Shown here: piece after piece, positions 26,971 through 35,427 of the stretch
Numbering within the stretch: position 1 is the first letter of the stretch
How the letters are laid out: the number at the start of each line of letters is the position of its first letter
NCBI GenBank assembly: GCA_900550365.1
Contig: URRR01000006.1
Span: forward strand, 1 to 64,000
Direction: 5' to 3'
From: an uncultured Prevotella sp.
GTDB taxonomy: Bacteria > Bacteroidota > Bacteroidia > Bacteroidales > Bacteroidaceae
Length of the DNA: 64,000 nt
Position numbers and translations under genes: made by a program
The notes under the pieces: generated by a model
What the model was told of the DNA's origin: nothing
What the model saw: the letters and a program-made list of their open reading frames with translations, nothing else
Database searches by the model: none

Positions 26971-27534
26971 ATGGCAAAAGTTTATGAATTTCTGGCAACG
27001 GGCTTTGAAGAGATTGAGGCCCTCATACCTTTAGACATAATGCGCCGCGCCGGCGTGGATTTCAAGACCGTCAGCGTGACGGGCTCGCTGCTCGTAGAGA
27101 CGGCTCACGGCGTAAAGATTCAGGCCGACATGCTGCTTGAGGATGCCGACCTCAGCGACGCTGACCTGCTGATGTTGCCCGGCGGACTGCCCGGAGCTAC
27201 TAACCTTAATGACCATCCCGGAGTGAAGAAGGCCGTGATAGAACAGAACGCTGCCGGCAAAATGGTGGCCGCGATATGTGCCGGCCCTATGGTGCTGGGC
27301 GGTCTCGGACTGCTGAAGGGCAAGCGTGCCACATGTTATCCGGGCTTCGAGAAATATCTGGAGGGAGCTGAGTACACTCACGAGCTGTGCACTGTTGACG
27401 GCAATATAACCACAGGCGAAGGCCCGGCGGCCACGCTCCCGTACGCTTACACTCTGCTTGCTGCCCTTACCGACAGGCAGACGGCTGACCAGGTGGCTGA
27501 AGGCATGATGTATAAACATCTCATGCTGAAGTGA
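26971..27534 (+). CDS. DJ-1/PfpI-family protein (YajL-like)
   Basis: 187-aa protein of the DJ-1 superfamily, whose members are proposed to act as glyoxalase/deglycase or redox chaperone. The conserved acidic residue lies in ATGFEEIEALIP (Glu13/14). The nucleophile-elbow cysteine is Cys103 in AAICAGPMVLG, and LLMLPGGLPGATNL plus GNITTGEGPAATLPYAY complete the family signature. It sits between pdxJ (97 bp) and ispD (117 bp) on the same strand and is probably co-transcribed. Its precise reaction is not established from sequence. Confidence 0.9.
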   Translation: MAKVYEFLATGFEEIEALIPLDIMRRAGVDFKTVSVTGSLLVETAHGVKIQADMLLEDADLSDADLLMLPGGLPGATNLNDHPGVKKAVIEQNAAGKMVAAICAGPMVLGGLGLLKGKRATCYPGFEKYLEGAEYTHELCTVDGNITTGEGPAATLPYAYTLLAALTDRQTADQVAEGMMYKHLMLK

Positions 27535-27651
27535 CTTACATCTTGTTGAATACGATCTGATACACCTACACCGGCCTTGACCTCACGTCTGCTGTGGCCG
27601 AGACTTCAGCAGGCTGGGGCCCGGGCGGGTACATAATATAAAATAATACAC

Positions 27652-28317
27652 ATGGATTACGCAGTGATTGTGGCAGGAGGCAAGGGGGTAAGGATGGGTA
27701 CCGACGTGCCGAAACAGTTCTTGCCGATAAACGGACTGCCCATACTGATGCAGACAATAAAGAGATTCAGGGAGTACGACGCTTACATGTCAATAATCAT
27801 CGTACTGCCTAAGGCACAGCACGAATACTGGCATGAGCTGTGTTCCAAGCACCGTTATACATCGGCATACACCGTGGCCGAGGGCGGGCCTACGCGCTTC
27901 CACTCGGTGAAGAACGGGCTTGACATGATACCGGATGATGCCGAGGGCGTGGTGGGCATTCATGACGGGGTGCGCCCTTTCCCCTCAGTTGAGGTGATAC
28001 GCAGGTGTTATGAGACGGCACGCACGGCCCGGGCGGTGATACCTGTGGTGCCTGTGTACGAGACTTTGAGGCGTGTCAACGCTGACGGAACTACCGAGAC
28101 CGTGCCGCGCGATGACTACAGACTGGTACAGACACCGCAGACGTTTGACATACAACTGCTGAAATGCGCTTACGAACAGCCTTACCGTGACTGCTTTACC
28201 GACGACGCGTCGGTGGTGGAGAGCTTCGGACAGAAGGTGACTCTCGTTGACGGAAACCGTGAGAACATAAAAATTACTACCCCGTTTGACCTCAGGTTGG
28301 CACGTATTCTTGGCTGA
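27652..28317 (+). CDS. ispD: 2-C-methyl-D-erythritol 4-phosphate cytidylyltransferase
   Basis: 221-aa enzyme of the MEP isoprenoid pathway that transfers CMP to methylerythritol phosphate. The nucleotide-binding signature AGGKGVRMGTDVPKQFLPI is at residues ~9-27. VGIHDGVRPF (substrate/metal), the DDYRLVQTPQTF motif, DDASVVE and the closing NRENIKITTPFDL are all present. Length and residues indicate a functional monofunctional IspD, not an IspDF fusion. It is followed after 55 bp by recG. Confidence 0.95.
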   Translation: MDYAVIVAGGKGVRMGTDVPKQFLPINGLPILMQTIKRFREYDAYMSIIIVLPKAQHEYWHELCSKHRYTSAYTVAEGGPTRFHSVKNGLDMIPDDAEGVVGIHDGVRPFPSVEVIRRCYETARTARAVIPVVPVYETLRRVNADGTTETVPRDDYRLVQTPQTFDIQLLKCAYEQPYRDCFTDDASVVESFGQKVTLVDGNRENIKITTPFDLRLARILG

Positions 28318-28372
28318 CCACACTTTTACAGCTGCTTATCTTCTTGTTTTCCTATTACTGAAAAGGTTATAA

Positions 28373-30472
28373 ATGCTTGACATTCTCAATCAGGACATAC
28401 AGTTTTTACCCGGAGTAGGGCCGCGACGTAAGGCGCTGCTCGAAAAAGAACTTGGGATAAAGACGTATGAAGACCTGCTTGAGTATTATCCTTATAAATA
28501 TGTAGACCGGAGCCGCGTTTACAAAATCGGCGAGCTTTCGGGTGAGATGCCGTTTGTGCAGGTGAAGGCGAGGATACTCAGCTATGAGACGTTTGAGATG
28601 GGATTCCACCGCACAAGGCTTGTAGCTCATGTGTCTGACGGCACCGGCGTGGCTGACATCGTATGGTTCTCGGGGGCAAAGTACATTATGGAACACTTCA
28701 AGGTGGGCGTGCCTTATATTATCTTCGGCCGTCCTACGGTGTTCAACGGGCGCTATCAGTTCGCTCATCCAGACATTGACCCGGCCTCGGAACTGCAGCT
28801 CTCGCAAATGGGGCTGCAGCCTTATTACGTCACGACGGAACGGATGAAGAAGGCGGGAATGAACTCCAGGGCCGTCGAGAAACTTATAAAGACCATGCTT
28901 GAGGGCATGAAGACGCCTCTGCCTGAAACTCTTCCGGCATTTATAACGGGGCCGCTGAAGCTAATATCGAGGGATGAGGCTTTCAGGAAGAAGCATTCGC
29001 CCAAGCGTAACGAGGACATTGTTCAGGCCGATTACAGGCTTAAGTTTGAGGAGCTTTTTTACGTTCAGCTCAATATCCTGCGCTATGCCAGCGACCGCAG
29101 GCGCAAATACCGTGGCTACGTTTTTACCAGCGTAGGCAAGATTTTCAACGAATTTTATTATAACAACCTGCCTTTTGAACTTACGGGAGCGCAGAAGCGT
29201 GTGATAAAAGAGATACGCAGGGACATGGGCTCGGGGCGGCAGATGAACCGTCTGCTGCAGGGCGACGTGGGCAGCGGCAAGACTCTCGTGGCTCTTATGA
29301 CAATGCTGATAGCGCTGGACAACGGCTATCAGGCCTGCATCATGGCCCCGACGGAAATTCTCGCAGAGCAGCATCTGGCCACAATAACGGCGTTTCTGCA
29401 CGGCATGGATGTCCGCGTGGAGCTGCTTACGGGCATAGTGAAGGGCAAGCGGCGCCGGGAAGTGCTTGCAGGACTGGCCGACGGCAGCGTGAAAATACTT
29501 GTAGGTACGCATGCGGTGATAGAGGACAGCGTGCAGTTTGCCAAACTCGGTTTCGTTGTCATTGACGAGCAGCACCGTTTCGGAGTTGTGCAGCGTGCCA
29601 AACTGTGGAGCAAGAGCGACAATCCGCCTCACGTTCTCGTGATGACGGCGACGCCTATTCCGCGCACGCTGGCCATGACCATTTACGGCGACCTTGACGT
29701 GAGCATAATCGACGAGCTGCCGCCGGGGCGCAAGCCGGTGGTGACCCGCCACACGTATGACGACCGCATGACGAGCCTTTACGCGGGCATAAGGCGTCAG
29801 CTTAACGAGGGGCGTCAGGCCTATATCGTGTTTCCGCTGATAAAGGAAAGCGAGAAGGTGGACCTGAAGAACCTTGAAGAAGGCTACGAGCAGTTGCGCG
29901 AGGCTTTTCCTGAGTTCAGGCTCGGTAAGGTTCACGGCCGCATGAAGCCTGCCGAGAAGGAGGCCGAAATGCAGCGGTTTGTCAGCGGTGAGACCAAGAT
30001 ACTTGTTGCAACGACGGTTATTGAGGTAGGTGTCAACGTGCCGAATGCCACAATAATGGTTATCATTAATGCCGAACGCTTCGGCCTGTCCCAGCTTCAT
30101 CAGTTGCGCGGACGCGTGGGCAGAGGTGCCGACCAGTCGTTCTGCATCCTTGTGAGCAAGCGCAAGCTGAGCGATGACACACGTAAGCGCCTCGACATAA
30201 TGTGTGATACTAACGACGGCTTCCGTATTGCTGAGGCCGACCTTAAGCTGCGCGGGCCTGGCGACCTTGAGGGAACGCAGCAGAGCGGAGTGGCGTTTGA
30301 CCTCAAGATAGCCAACGTGGCAAAAGACGGACAGCTGATTCAGCTGGCACGTGACGAGGCCGGTAAGATAGTGGATGACGACCCGACGTGCGTTAAAAGC
30401 GAATATTCCATGTTGTGGCGCCGCCTCGATGCTCTTCGCAAAAACAACGTTTATTTCGGTGCCATATCATGA
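28373..30472 (+). CDS. recG: ATP-dependent DNA helicase RecG
   Basis: 699-aa superfamily 2 helicase that remodels stalled forks and Holliday junctions. It has an N-terminal wedge/OB domain (residues ~60-160, including FVQVKARILSYETFEMGF), Walker A GDVGSGKTLVAL at ~297, the DEQHRFG box II at ~395, motif III VMTATPIPRTLA and the C-terminal helicase motif LHQLRGRVGRGADQSFC, followed by the TRG motif region (GDLEGTQQSGVAFDLKIA). The length is normal. It is the last gene of the pdxJ-DJ-1-ispD-recG run. A weak CGGCCTGC/GCAGGCCG hairpin lies at 30486-30510. Confidence 0.96.
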   Translation: MLDILNQDIQFLPGVGPRRKALLEKELGIKTYEDLLEYYPYKYVDRSRVYKIGELSGEMPFVQVKARILSYETFEMGFHRTRLVAHVSDGTGVADIVWFSGAKYIMEHFKVGVPYIIFGRPTVFNGRYQFAHPDIDPASELQLSQMGLQPYYVTTERMKKAGMNSRAVEKLIKTMLEGMKTPLPETLPAFITGPLKLISRDEAFRKKHSPKRNEDIVQADYRLKFEELFYVQLNILRYASDRRRKYRGYVFTSVGKIFNEFYYNNLPFELTGAQKRVIKEIRRDMGSGRQMNRLLQGDVGSGKTLVALMTMLIALDNGYQACIMAPTEILAEQHLATITAFLHGMDVRVELLTGIVKGKRRREVLAGLADGSVKILVGTHAVIEDSVQFAKLGFVVIDEQHRFGVVQRAKLWSKSDNPPHVLVMTATPIPRTLAMTIYGDLDVSIIDELPPGRKPVVTRHTYDDRMTSLYAGIRRQLNEGRQAYIVFPLIKESEKVDLKNLEEGYEQLREAFPEFRLGKVHGRMKPAEKEAEMQRFVSGETKILVATTVIEVGVNVPNATIMVIINAERFGLSQLHQLRGRVGRGADQSFCILVSKRKLSDDTRKRLDIMCDTNDGFRIAEADLKLRGPGDLEGTQQSGVAFDLKIANVAKDGQLIQLARDEAGKIVDDDPTCVKSEYSMLWRRLDALRKNNVYFGAIS

Positions 30473-30654
30473 CCGGCAAACAAGTCGGCCTGCTTCCTGT
30501 CGGCAGGCCGTCAGCCATGCAATGAGATTTGACCGTGAAATGAAGGGAAAATGGGTAAGAATTAAGAAAGAGCGCAGGGCGTGATGACTTCTTTTAATTC
30601 TCTGACTTTACATAAAGACATACCCTGCTTCTAATCCGTTGATTTTTAATGGTT

Positions 30655-30767
30655 TTGCAAAAGGCGGTCTTTTGCTTTCCGAAAGGCCGTCAATCGCACG
30701 CTAAAAGGCCGTCTTTTGAAAGCCAAAAGACGGCCTTTTGCAAAGCGTTGAGAACCAGGCTGTTACA
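30655..30767 (+). repeat. Palindromic AAAAGACGGCC element, copy 3, with tail
   Basis: Contains GAAAGGCCGTCAATCGCACG, then AAAAGGCCGTCTTTTG-AAAGC-CAAAAGACGGCCTTTT (hairpin) and GCAAAGCGTTGAGAACCAGGCTGTTAC, the conserved tail. It lies between recG and the M23 peptidase gene and may terminate recG transcription. 30511-30654 shows no gene. Confidence 0.8.
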
Positions 30768-30843
30768 CAAACGGTAATTTTACCACTTTGTTAAAAGGTC
30801 AATAAAGTTGTTAACAAACAAAGCAACTTCGGACTTTTTTTAT

Positions 30844-30852
30844 TATATTTGC
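30844..30852 (+). promoter_or_regulatory. -7 box of the M23 peptidase gene
   Basis: TATATTTGC matches the Bacteroidota -7 element. The implied leader to the chosen start (30952) is about 95 nt; no -33 element at normal spacing is evident. Confidence 0.55.
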
Positions 30853-30951
30853 AACGTTTTTATAAAACCTCGGAATTTCACCTTTTGAAAACACTCCGAC
30901 CGTTGATGCCGACATTTGTCGGTGTCGTTATTTTATCAATTATTAATGACC

Positions 30952-31896
30952 ATGCATTTAAAAAGAAAAATAAAGACATTAGCATTTACGGCCCTACTAA
31001 CCATGACGGCTGCAACGGCCTCAGCCCAAGACCTTTTGGCCAGACAGGCCCCTATAGACAAGAAAATGAAAGCAGTGGACACGCTCGCGCTGCGTAATCT
31101 TATACACAAAGAGCAGGCCGGCTCACCTTCGGCCCAGCTATACAAGGAATGGAGCAACAAGTACGCTCACCGTGCAACAGAGTTGCCGGACTCGTTCCTT
31201 ATTCATCTGAAAGACTTCTGCATGCCTACTACAAGCAAGGTGGTGACCTCAAACTTCGGCCGCCGCTGGGGACGTATGCATAAAGGCATTGACGTGAAGG
31301 TGTACATCGGTGACACCATACGTGCCGCTTTCAGCGGAAAAGTAAGAATTGTGAGATATGAGGCAAGGGGATACGGTAACTACGTTGTTATCCGTCACTA
31401 CAACGGTCTGGAGACAATCTACGGCCACATGTCAAAACATCTCGTTGAGGAAAACCAGATTGTAAAGGCCGGCGACCCGATAGGTCTTGGCGGAAACACA
31501 GGCCGAAGCACCGGTTCTCACCTGCATTTTGAGACCCGTCTATGTGGTGTGGCGCTTAATCCTGCACTCATGTTCGACTTCAGAAACCAGGACGTGACAG
31601 GCGATACGTACATGTTCCACAAGGATTCGTATGAAAGTGAGTCTGTTCTGGCTAACAAGGCCCGCGGCAAGGATGCCGGCGACATGGCTCAGGCTGACGC
31701 CGACGGCAGCGCAAGCAAGAGCTCCAAGGCTTCTTCAAGCAGCTCAGGCGATGTGCGTTACCACAAGGTTAAGCGTGGCGAAACGCTCAGCTCTATCGCC
31801 AAGAAGCGTGGAACAACGGTTGACAAGCTGTGCAAGCTCAACCACATAACCAAGCGTATGCGCATACGCCCGGGACAAATCCTAAGATACTCATAA
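30952..31896 (+). CDS. M23-family metallopeptidase with C-terminal LysM domain
   Basis: Exported peptidoglycan hydrolase-type protein, 314 aa from the chosen start. Signal peptide residues 1-25 (TASAQ). The M23 (LytM) domain has zinc ligands His110 and Asp114 (MHKGIDVKV) and His190/His192 (GSHLHFE), with IYGHM at ~157-160, so it is predicted to be active. After a Ser/Lys-rich low-complexity linker (SASKSSKASSSSSG) comes one LysM module (YHKVKRGETLSSIAKKRGTTVDKLCKLN) for cell-wall binding. The frame extends upstream to 30916, but the ATG at 30952 (MHLKRK, or 30946) directly precedes the signal peptide. It is monocistronic, ending in a clear terminator. Confidence 0.9.
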   Translation: MHLKRKIKTLAFTALLTMTAATASAQDLLARQAPIDKKMKAVDTLALRNLIHKEQAGSPSAQLYKEWSNKYAHRATELPDSFLIHLKDFCMPTTSKVVTSNFGRRWGRMHKGIDVKVYIGDTIRAAFSGKVRIVRYEARGYGNYVVIRHYNGLETIYGHMSKHLVEENQIVKAGDPIGLGGNTGRSTGSHLHFETRLCGVALNPALMFDFRNQDVTGDTYMFHKDSYESESVLANKARGKDAGDMAQADADGSASKSSKASSSSSGDVRYHKVKRGETLSSIAKKRGTTVDKLCKLNHITKRMRIRPGQILRYS

Positions 31897-31921
31897 TTGT
31901 TAAAGTCAATAAATTGTCAAG

Positions 31922-31949
31922 GCGGCTGTCAGCGTGAGCTGACAGCCGC
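31922..31949 (+). terminator. Terminator of the M23 peptidase gene
   Basis: GCGGCTGTCAGC (31922-31933) pairs perfectly with GCTGACAGCCGC (31938-31949) around GTGA, followed by TTGCTTATT. Confidence 0.8.
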
Positions 31950-31999
31950 TTGCTTATTAAATGCAAGTCGGCCTTTATCGGGTATTGTTTCATAACAAC

Positions 32000-32064
32000 A
32001 ACGGGAATCAACTGATGTCTGCCTTTACATTACAAGGTATGGCAAACGTCAGTTAATTCCCGTT
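32000..32064. repeat. Inverted repeat downstream of the Cys/His-rich gene
   Basis: AACGGGAATCAACTGA (32000-32015) pairs with TCAGTTAATTCCCGTT (32049-32064), one mismatch, with a 33-base loop. It may be a weak terminator for the minus-strand gene at 32121-32483. Confidence 0.45.
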
Positions 32065-32120
32065 TATTCCAATGCTCCGGAGCTTTGCCCGGCCGGTCTT
32101 TTCAGGTCAACACGCCTGTT

Positions 32121-32483
32121 TTAGCGGTGATGACAGCCGTGGTGGTGGCGGCGTGAGTCTCTCCACTGTGCGCACTCGTCGCATAAGGTGCCGTTGCGGT
32201 GACAGTTTTCCACGGTGCAGCGGTCGGCATGGCACGCTCCGCAGTCATACTGTATGTCACAGCATTCATAGCGTCTTTGATTGTCACAGTAATCATGTCT
32301 GCCGCAGCATCCGCCCCGGCGGTGGTGGCGGTAGCCGTCGTTGCGGTACACGTCGTCATTGTCCTGCCCGCTGTATTGAGATGAGCGGTTTACCGGCGGG
32401 TCGTCATGCGTATTGTTGATAAACGCCATTGAGCCTGCGCTTACCAGTCCGAGCAGCGCAAGACTGATGATAAACTTCTTCAT
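32121..32483 (-). CDS. Small secreted Cys/His-rich protein, possible metal binder
   Basis: 120-aa protein of no family I recognise. A signal peptide (MKKFIISLALLGLVSAGSMA) is followed by a polar linker and a C-terminal half with 12 cysteines (59, 60, 66, 74, 75, 81, 84, 89, 94, 101, 104, 117) and many histidines, including HHH at 113-115 and the terminal CHHR. CxxC-type spacings occur at 81-84 and 101-104. The composition suggests disulfide-rich structure or binding of Zn, Cu or Ni; this is inference. The start is supported by the signal peptide and A-rich upstream sequence. Frames on the other strand here lack a signal or recognisable motif. Confidence 0.65.
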   Translation of the reverse strand: MKKFIISLALLGLVSAGSMAFINNTHDDPPVNRSSQYSGQDNDDVYRNDGYRHHRRGGCCGRHDYCDNQRRYECCDIQYDCGACHADRCTVENCHRNGTLCDECAQWRDSRRHHHGCHHR

Positions 32484-32623
32484 ATGCGTATCGTTTTTAT
32501 TGTTTCCTGTCGGTCGGTGGTTTTTGCAAAGATAAGCGCAAAACGCACGTATTGCGTCAATATTTAAGTTATAAAATCATAAAACGGCAAATATATCTTT
32601 GCCGGAGGGCGTTCCGTCGATAT

Positions 32624-33424
32624 TTATTTCTCAGGCTTCAGCACGGCTCTTATGACGAACCAGGCATGCATTATGAGCGTGACCGGCAGTCCGTAATGGC
32701 GGCGCATGACGTCAAAGCGCTCTTTCAGCGAGGCCTTGTGGTTGGCGGTCGACTGCCCTTCGCGCTGATAGTCGGCAATGGTGGCGTGGACGTTTACCAG
32801 CGGCAGGCGCAGCCTTGCGGCCTCTTTCATCACCCGTATGCACCAGTCTACGTCGGCCGAGAAGCGGTAGCGCAGGTCGTAAGGTGTCTTTCGGGCTATG
32901 TCGGTACGGGCGTAGAAGGCCTGATGACACACGAGCATGCCGTTCATGAACGAGCGCCATGTCAGCCGTTCAGGCGGAGTAAGTCTTCTGCGGCTGATGT
33001 ACCGGCCGTCATTGTCTACCCAGTCAGTGTCTCCATAGAGCACGGCCGGAAGCTGTTTGCCGCCTTTCTCATATTCAGCAAGGCCTGAATTGGCGTAAAT
33101 AATGTCAATGGTTGAGCTGTCAGGCAGGAAGTCTCCCGCGTTGAGAAAGCACACATAGTCACCCGTAGCGAGGCTGAGGCCCTTGTTCATGGCGTCATAC
33201 AGTCCCTTGTCAGGCTCGGATATGACGCGTATCTCATGGCCGTTGGCCGCGGCGTCAGACTCTTTTTTATACTGCAAGGCAAGGTCGGCCGTACCGTCTT
33301 TTGACGCTCCGTCAACGATAATATGCTCAATGCCGCGGTAAGTCTGGCGCATGACGCTTGCCGTGGTGCGTGTCAGCACGGCGGCGGCGTTATATGTAAT
33401 GGTAACTATGGTGAATTTAATCAT
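32624..33424 (-). CDS. Family 2 glycosyltransferase
   Basis: 266-aa GT-A fold enzyme that transfers sugar from an NDP-sugar to a surface glycan. The N-terminus (IKFTIVTITYNAAAVLTRTTASVMRQ) and HIIVDGASKDGTADLA are the nucleotide-binding half; SEPDKGLYDAMNKGLSLATGDYVCFLNAGD contains the metal-binding acidic region, and GDTDWVDNDGRY...CHQAFYAR follows. This pattern matches WcaA-like transferases of O-antigen or capsule clusters. It overlaps the upstream GT4 gene by four bases (ATGA-type), so the two are translationally coupled. The acceptor is unknown. Confidence 0.88.
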   Translation of the reverse strand: MIKFTIVTITYNAAAVLTRTTASVMRQTYRGIEHIIVDGASKDGTADLALQYKKESDAAANGHEIRVISEPDKGLYDAMNKGLSLATGDYVCFLNAGDFLPDSSTIDIIYANSGLAEYEKGGKQLPAVLYGDTDWVDNDGRYISRRRLTPPERLTWRSFMNGMLVCHQAFYARTDIARKTPYDLRYRFSADVDWCIRVMKEAARLRLPLVNVHATIADYQREGQSTANHKASLKERFDVMRRHYGLPVTLIMHAWFVIRAVLKPEK

Positions 33425-34698
33425 AATCTGTAATGCCTGTAAGCGAGGGCCTGGTTATACACTTCGATGTACTTAAGAGCCACACTCTGTTGTGAGTACG
33501 TAGTCGTAACCTTGCTTACTGCGTTGGCAGAGAGAGCCGGGTAGTCAGCCTCGCCGAGCACCCAGGCCATGCCCCGTGCCAGGTCTGCGGCGTCTTTGTA
33601 TGCCGCCACGTATCCGTTTTTATGATGGTCAATCATCTCCGGTATGCCGCCTGTGTTGAAACCTACGCACGGCACGCCGCAGGCCATGGCCTCCATTATG
33701 GTGTTAGGCAGGTTCTCTGACAGTGATGACGTAACGAAGAGGTCAGCCGCGCGGTAGGCGGCTATGATTCTTTCCTCGTCAGTGCAGTAACCCAAGGGGT
33801 AGGCGGGGATATTGAAGCTGCCCACCAGCTCGGCCCCGCTGCCGCCCAGCATCACCACTCCGAGACTTTTGGCGAGTACCGGATTTTTTTCGGTCAGTAT
33901 GCGGCATGCCTCAATCAGGTAAGAAATGCCCTTGTTGACGTTTGACACCCGCTGCGCCACGAACAGTATCAGGCGGCGCCCTGCGGGCAGTCCGAGCATG
34001 CGGCGGGCCTCCTCTTTGTCGCCGGGGCAGTAGGTCTTTATGTCTATCGGGTTAGGAATGCTTGTCACCTTCTTGCCCTCAAGCAGTTTGCTGCGCTTCG
34101 CGTCGGAGGCCAGCCAGCGGCTGCATGCCACGAAAATCATGCTGCTGTGGTTGCGCATCATGCGCATCTTGCGTCTCCATATCTTGCGGGCGAGGTCGCC
34201 GCAGGGGCTGTTCTTTGGCATCAGCGGGCAGTGTGAGCATTCGCTTGAATACTTACGGCAGCCGAAAGTGAGGTGACATATGGCCGTGGCGGGCCACATG
34301 TCGTGCATGGTCCATACCACTGGCTTGCCGCTGTCAAGTATCTTGCGTATGCCGTGCAGCGAAAGCATGCCCTGGTTAATCCAGTGCAGGTGGATGATGT
34401 CGGCTTCCTTGAATTCTCTCAGACGTGTGATGTCCGAGCCGGCATTGGCTATGTCAACCTCGAAAAGATGCTTCCGTGAGAAATGCAGCCGGCAGAATAT
34501 GCACCAGCGCTCCCACAGGAAGTTCCACTTCGGCAGCAGGCCGCCGCCCACGTCGGCTACGGTCAGGTCGTCGGTAACCTTGTCACGCACCAGCATCTTC
34601 GCCTTGACGCCGTTGTTGTTGAGAGCCTCCATAAGGCGGTTGGCCGCCACTGCGGCTCCTCCCGTCCGTTCGCTCGTGTTTACAATAAGCACCCGCAT
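33421..34698 (-). CDS. Family 4 glycosyltransferase
   Basis: 425-aa GT-B fold enzyme. The N-terminal domain begins MRVLIVNTSERTGGAAVAANRLMEAL; DIIHLHWINQGMLSL and VVWTMHDMWP lead to the cysteine-containing segment FGCRKYSSECSHCP, common in WcaC/GumH-like transferases. The C-terminal donor-binding domain has SIPNPIDIKTY, RLILFVAQRVSNVNKGISYLIEA and ADLFVTSSLSENLPNTIMEAMACGVPCVGFNTGG, with the EX7E-type pair. It is first in a two-gene unit with the GT2. A surface polysaccharide role is likely; the sugar is unknown. Confidence 0.88.
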   Translation of the reverse strand: MRVLIVNTSERTGGAAVAANRLMEALNNNGVKAKMLVRDKVTDDLTVADVGGGLLPKWNFLWERWCIFCRLHFSRKHLFEVDIANAGSDITRLREFKEADIIHLHWINQGMLSLHGIRKILDSGKPVVWTMHDMWPATAICHLTFGCRKYSSECSHCPLMPKNSPCGDLARKIWRRKMRMMRNHSSMIFVACSRWLASDAKRSKLLEGKKVTSIPNPIDIKTYCPGDKEEARRMLGLPAGRRLILFVAQRVSNVNKGISYLIEACRILTEKNPVLAKSLGVVMLGGSGAELVGSFNIPAYPLGYCTDEERIIAAYRAADLFVTSSLSENLPNTIMEAMACGVPCVGFNTGGIPEMIDHHKNGYVAAYKDAADLARGMAWVLGEADYPALSANAVSKVTTTYSQQSVALKYIEVYNQALAYRHYRL

Positions 34699-34852
34699 CG
34701 TTTTGTTTCCTGTTTATATAATGTGAACACAAAAGTAAAACAATTTACGCATTTTACCAAATAAAGGGGCATTTTAAATGCTGTTTGCGCACACAATTTA
34801 TTGATTTGCATCAAGAAAAGCGCCTTTGATGTCAAAAACACACCTGAAAGTA

Positions 34853-34884
34853 TTGCGGGAATTGTTATTTCGTTGTATCTTTGC
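34853..34884 (+). promoter_or_regulatory. Promoter of small-RNA candidate A
   Basis: TTG (34853-34855), 20-bp spacing and TATCTTTGC (34876-34884) on the plus strand. There is no ORF of note before the next terminator. Confidence 0.65.
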
Positions 34885-34889
34885 ATCGT

Positions 34890-35066
34890 CAAAAGGTTAA
34901 TAAATTGTTTAGGTTAGTAAATAGTATTAGTTTAAGGTAAAGTTTTCATGATTATTTAGGATGACAAAGGGGGCCGTGAGGTTGCCTTTCGAATCGAAAA
35001 GGTTTTTTAGTTAAACATATTTTGAATGCGCTGCAGCTCGTGAAGAGTTGCAGCGTGTTTTTTATG
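34890..35066 (+). ncRNA. Small-RNA candidate A
   Basis: Starts just after a strong -7 box (TATCTTTGCATCGT) and contains ATAGTATTAGTTTAAGGT (34921-34938), shared with candidate B at 62067. A CCTTTCGA/TCGAAAAGG hairpin with six T ends at 35007, and a second hairpin CGCTGCAGCTC/GAGTTGCAGCG with a T-run ends at about 35066. So the transcript would be about 115 or 175 nt. There is no convincing ORF. I cannot assign an Rfam family from memory. Confidence 0.6.
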
Positions 35067-35118
35067 TATATGTCTGGCGGCAGATGATGCTGTTGATGTC
35101 GTATGGCACATGGCGGGG

Positions 35119-35210
35119 CTGTAAAAGACGGCTGACGGCATCGCAAAAGGCCGTCAATGACACGCTGAAAGGCCGTCTTTCGCGTGCTGAAAGACGGCCT
35201 TTTGGTCTGT
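35119..35210. repeat. Palindromic AAAAGACGGCC element, copy 4
   Basis: AAAAGACGGCTGACGG, AAAAGGCCGTCAATGACACG, GAAAGGCCGTCTTTCGCG and GAAAGACGGCCTTTTGG in order, the same layout as copies at 30655 and 46761 but with more substitutions. The 35211-35360 stretch shows no supported gene. Confidence 0.75.
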
Positions 35211-35360
35211 AAGTGGAATGCCGTGTTCTTGTTAACGCTTGTATTCCGGAGGGCTGTTTGTATGCTTGACTGTAAGCTGTCGCGGCGTTTTTGCTTACGG
35301 TTTTCTGTGGCCCGGCTTGTGCTCCGCTGTGGAGTGATGCCGCATGGATTCTGTTATGTT

Positions 35361-35410
35361 ATAAAAAAACAAGAAGGCGGAGAACAGACTGGCCGTTCTC
35401 CGCCTTCTTG
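35361..35410 (-). terminator. Terminator of the acyl-CoA carboxylase operon
   Basis: CAAGAAGGCGGAGAAC (35370-35385) pairs with GTTCTCCGCCTTCTTG (35395-35410), a perfect 16-bp stem with a 9-base loop. On the minus strand it is followed by seven T (35369-35363). It lies 18 bp after the carboxyltransferase stop. Confidence 0.9.
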
Positions 35411-35427
35411 ATATTGTCCGATGCCCT

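Noticed and set aside
28961..30100. 379-codon open frame antisense to recG
   Set aside because: recG has complete helicase motifs across the same DNA; the antisense product shows no recognisable features.
35184..35411. 75-codon plus-strand frame before the carboxylase terminator
   Set aside because: It runs through a repeat copy and the terminator stem, with no start signal or conserved pattern.
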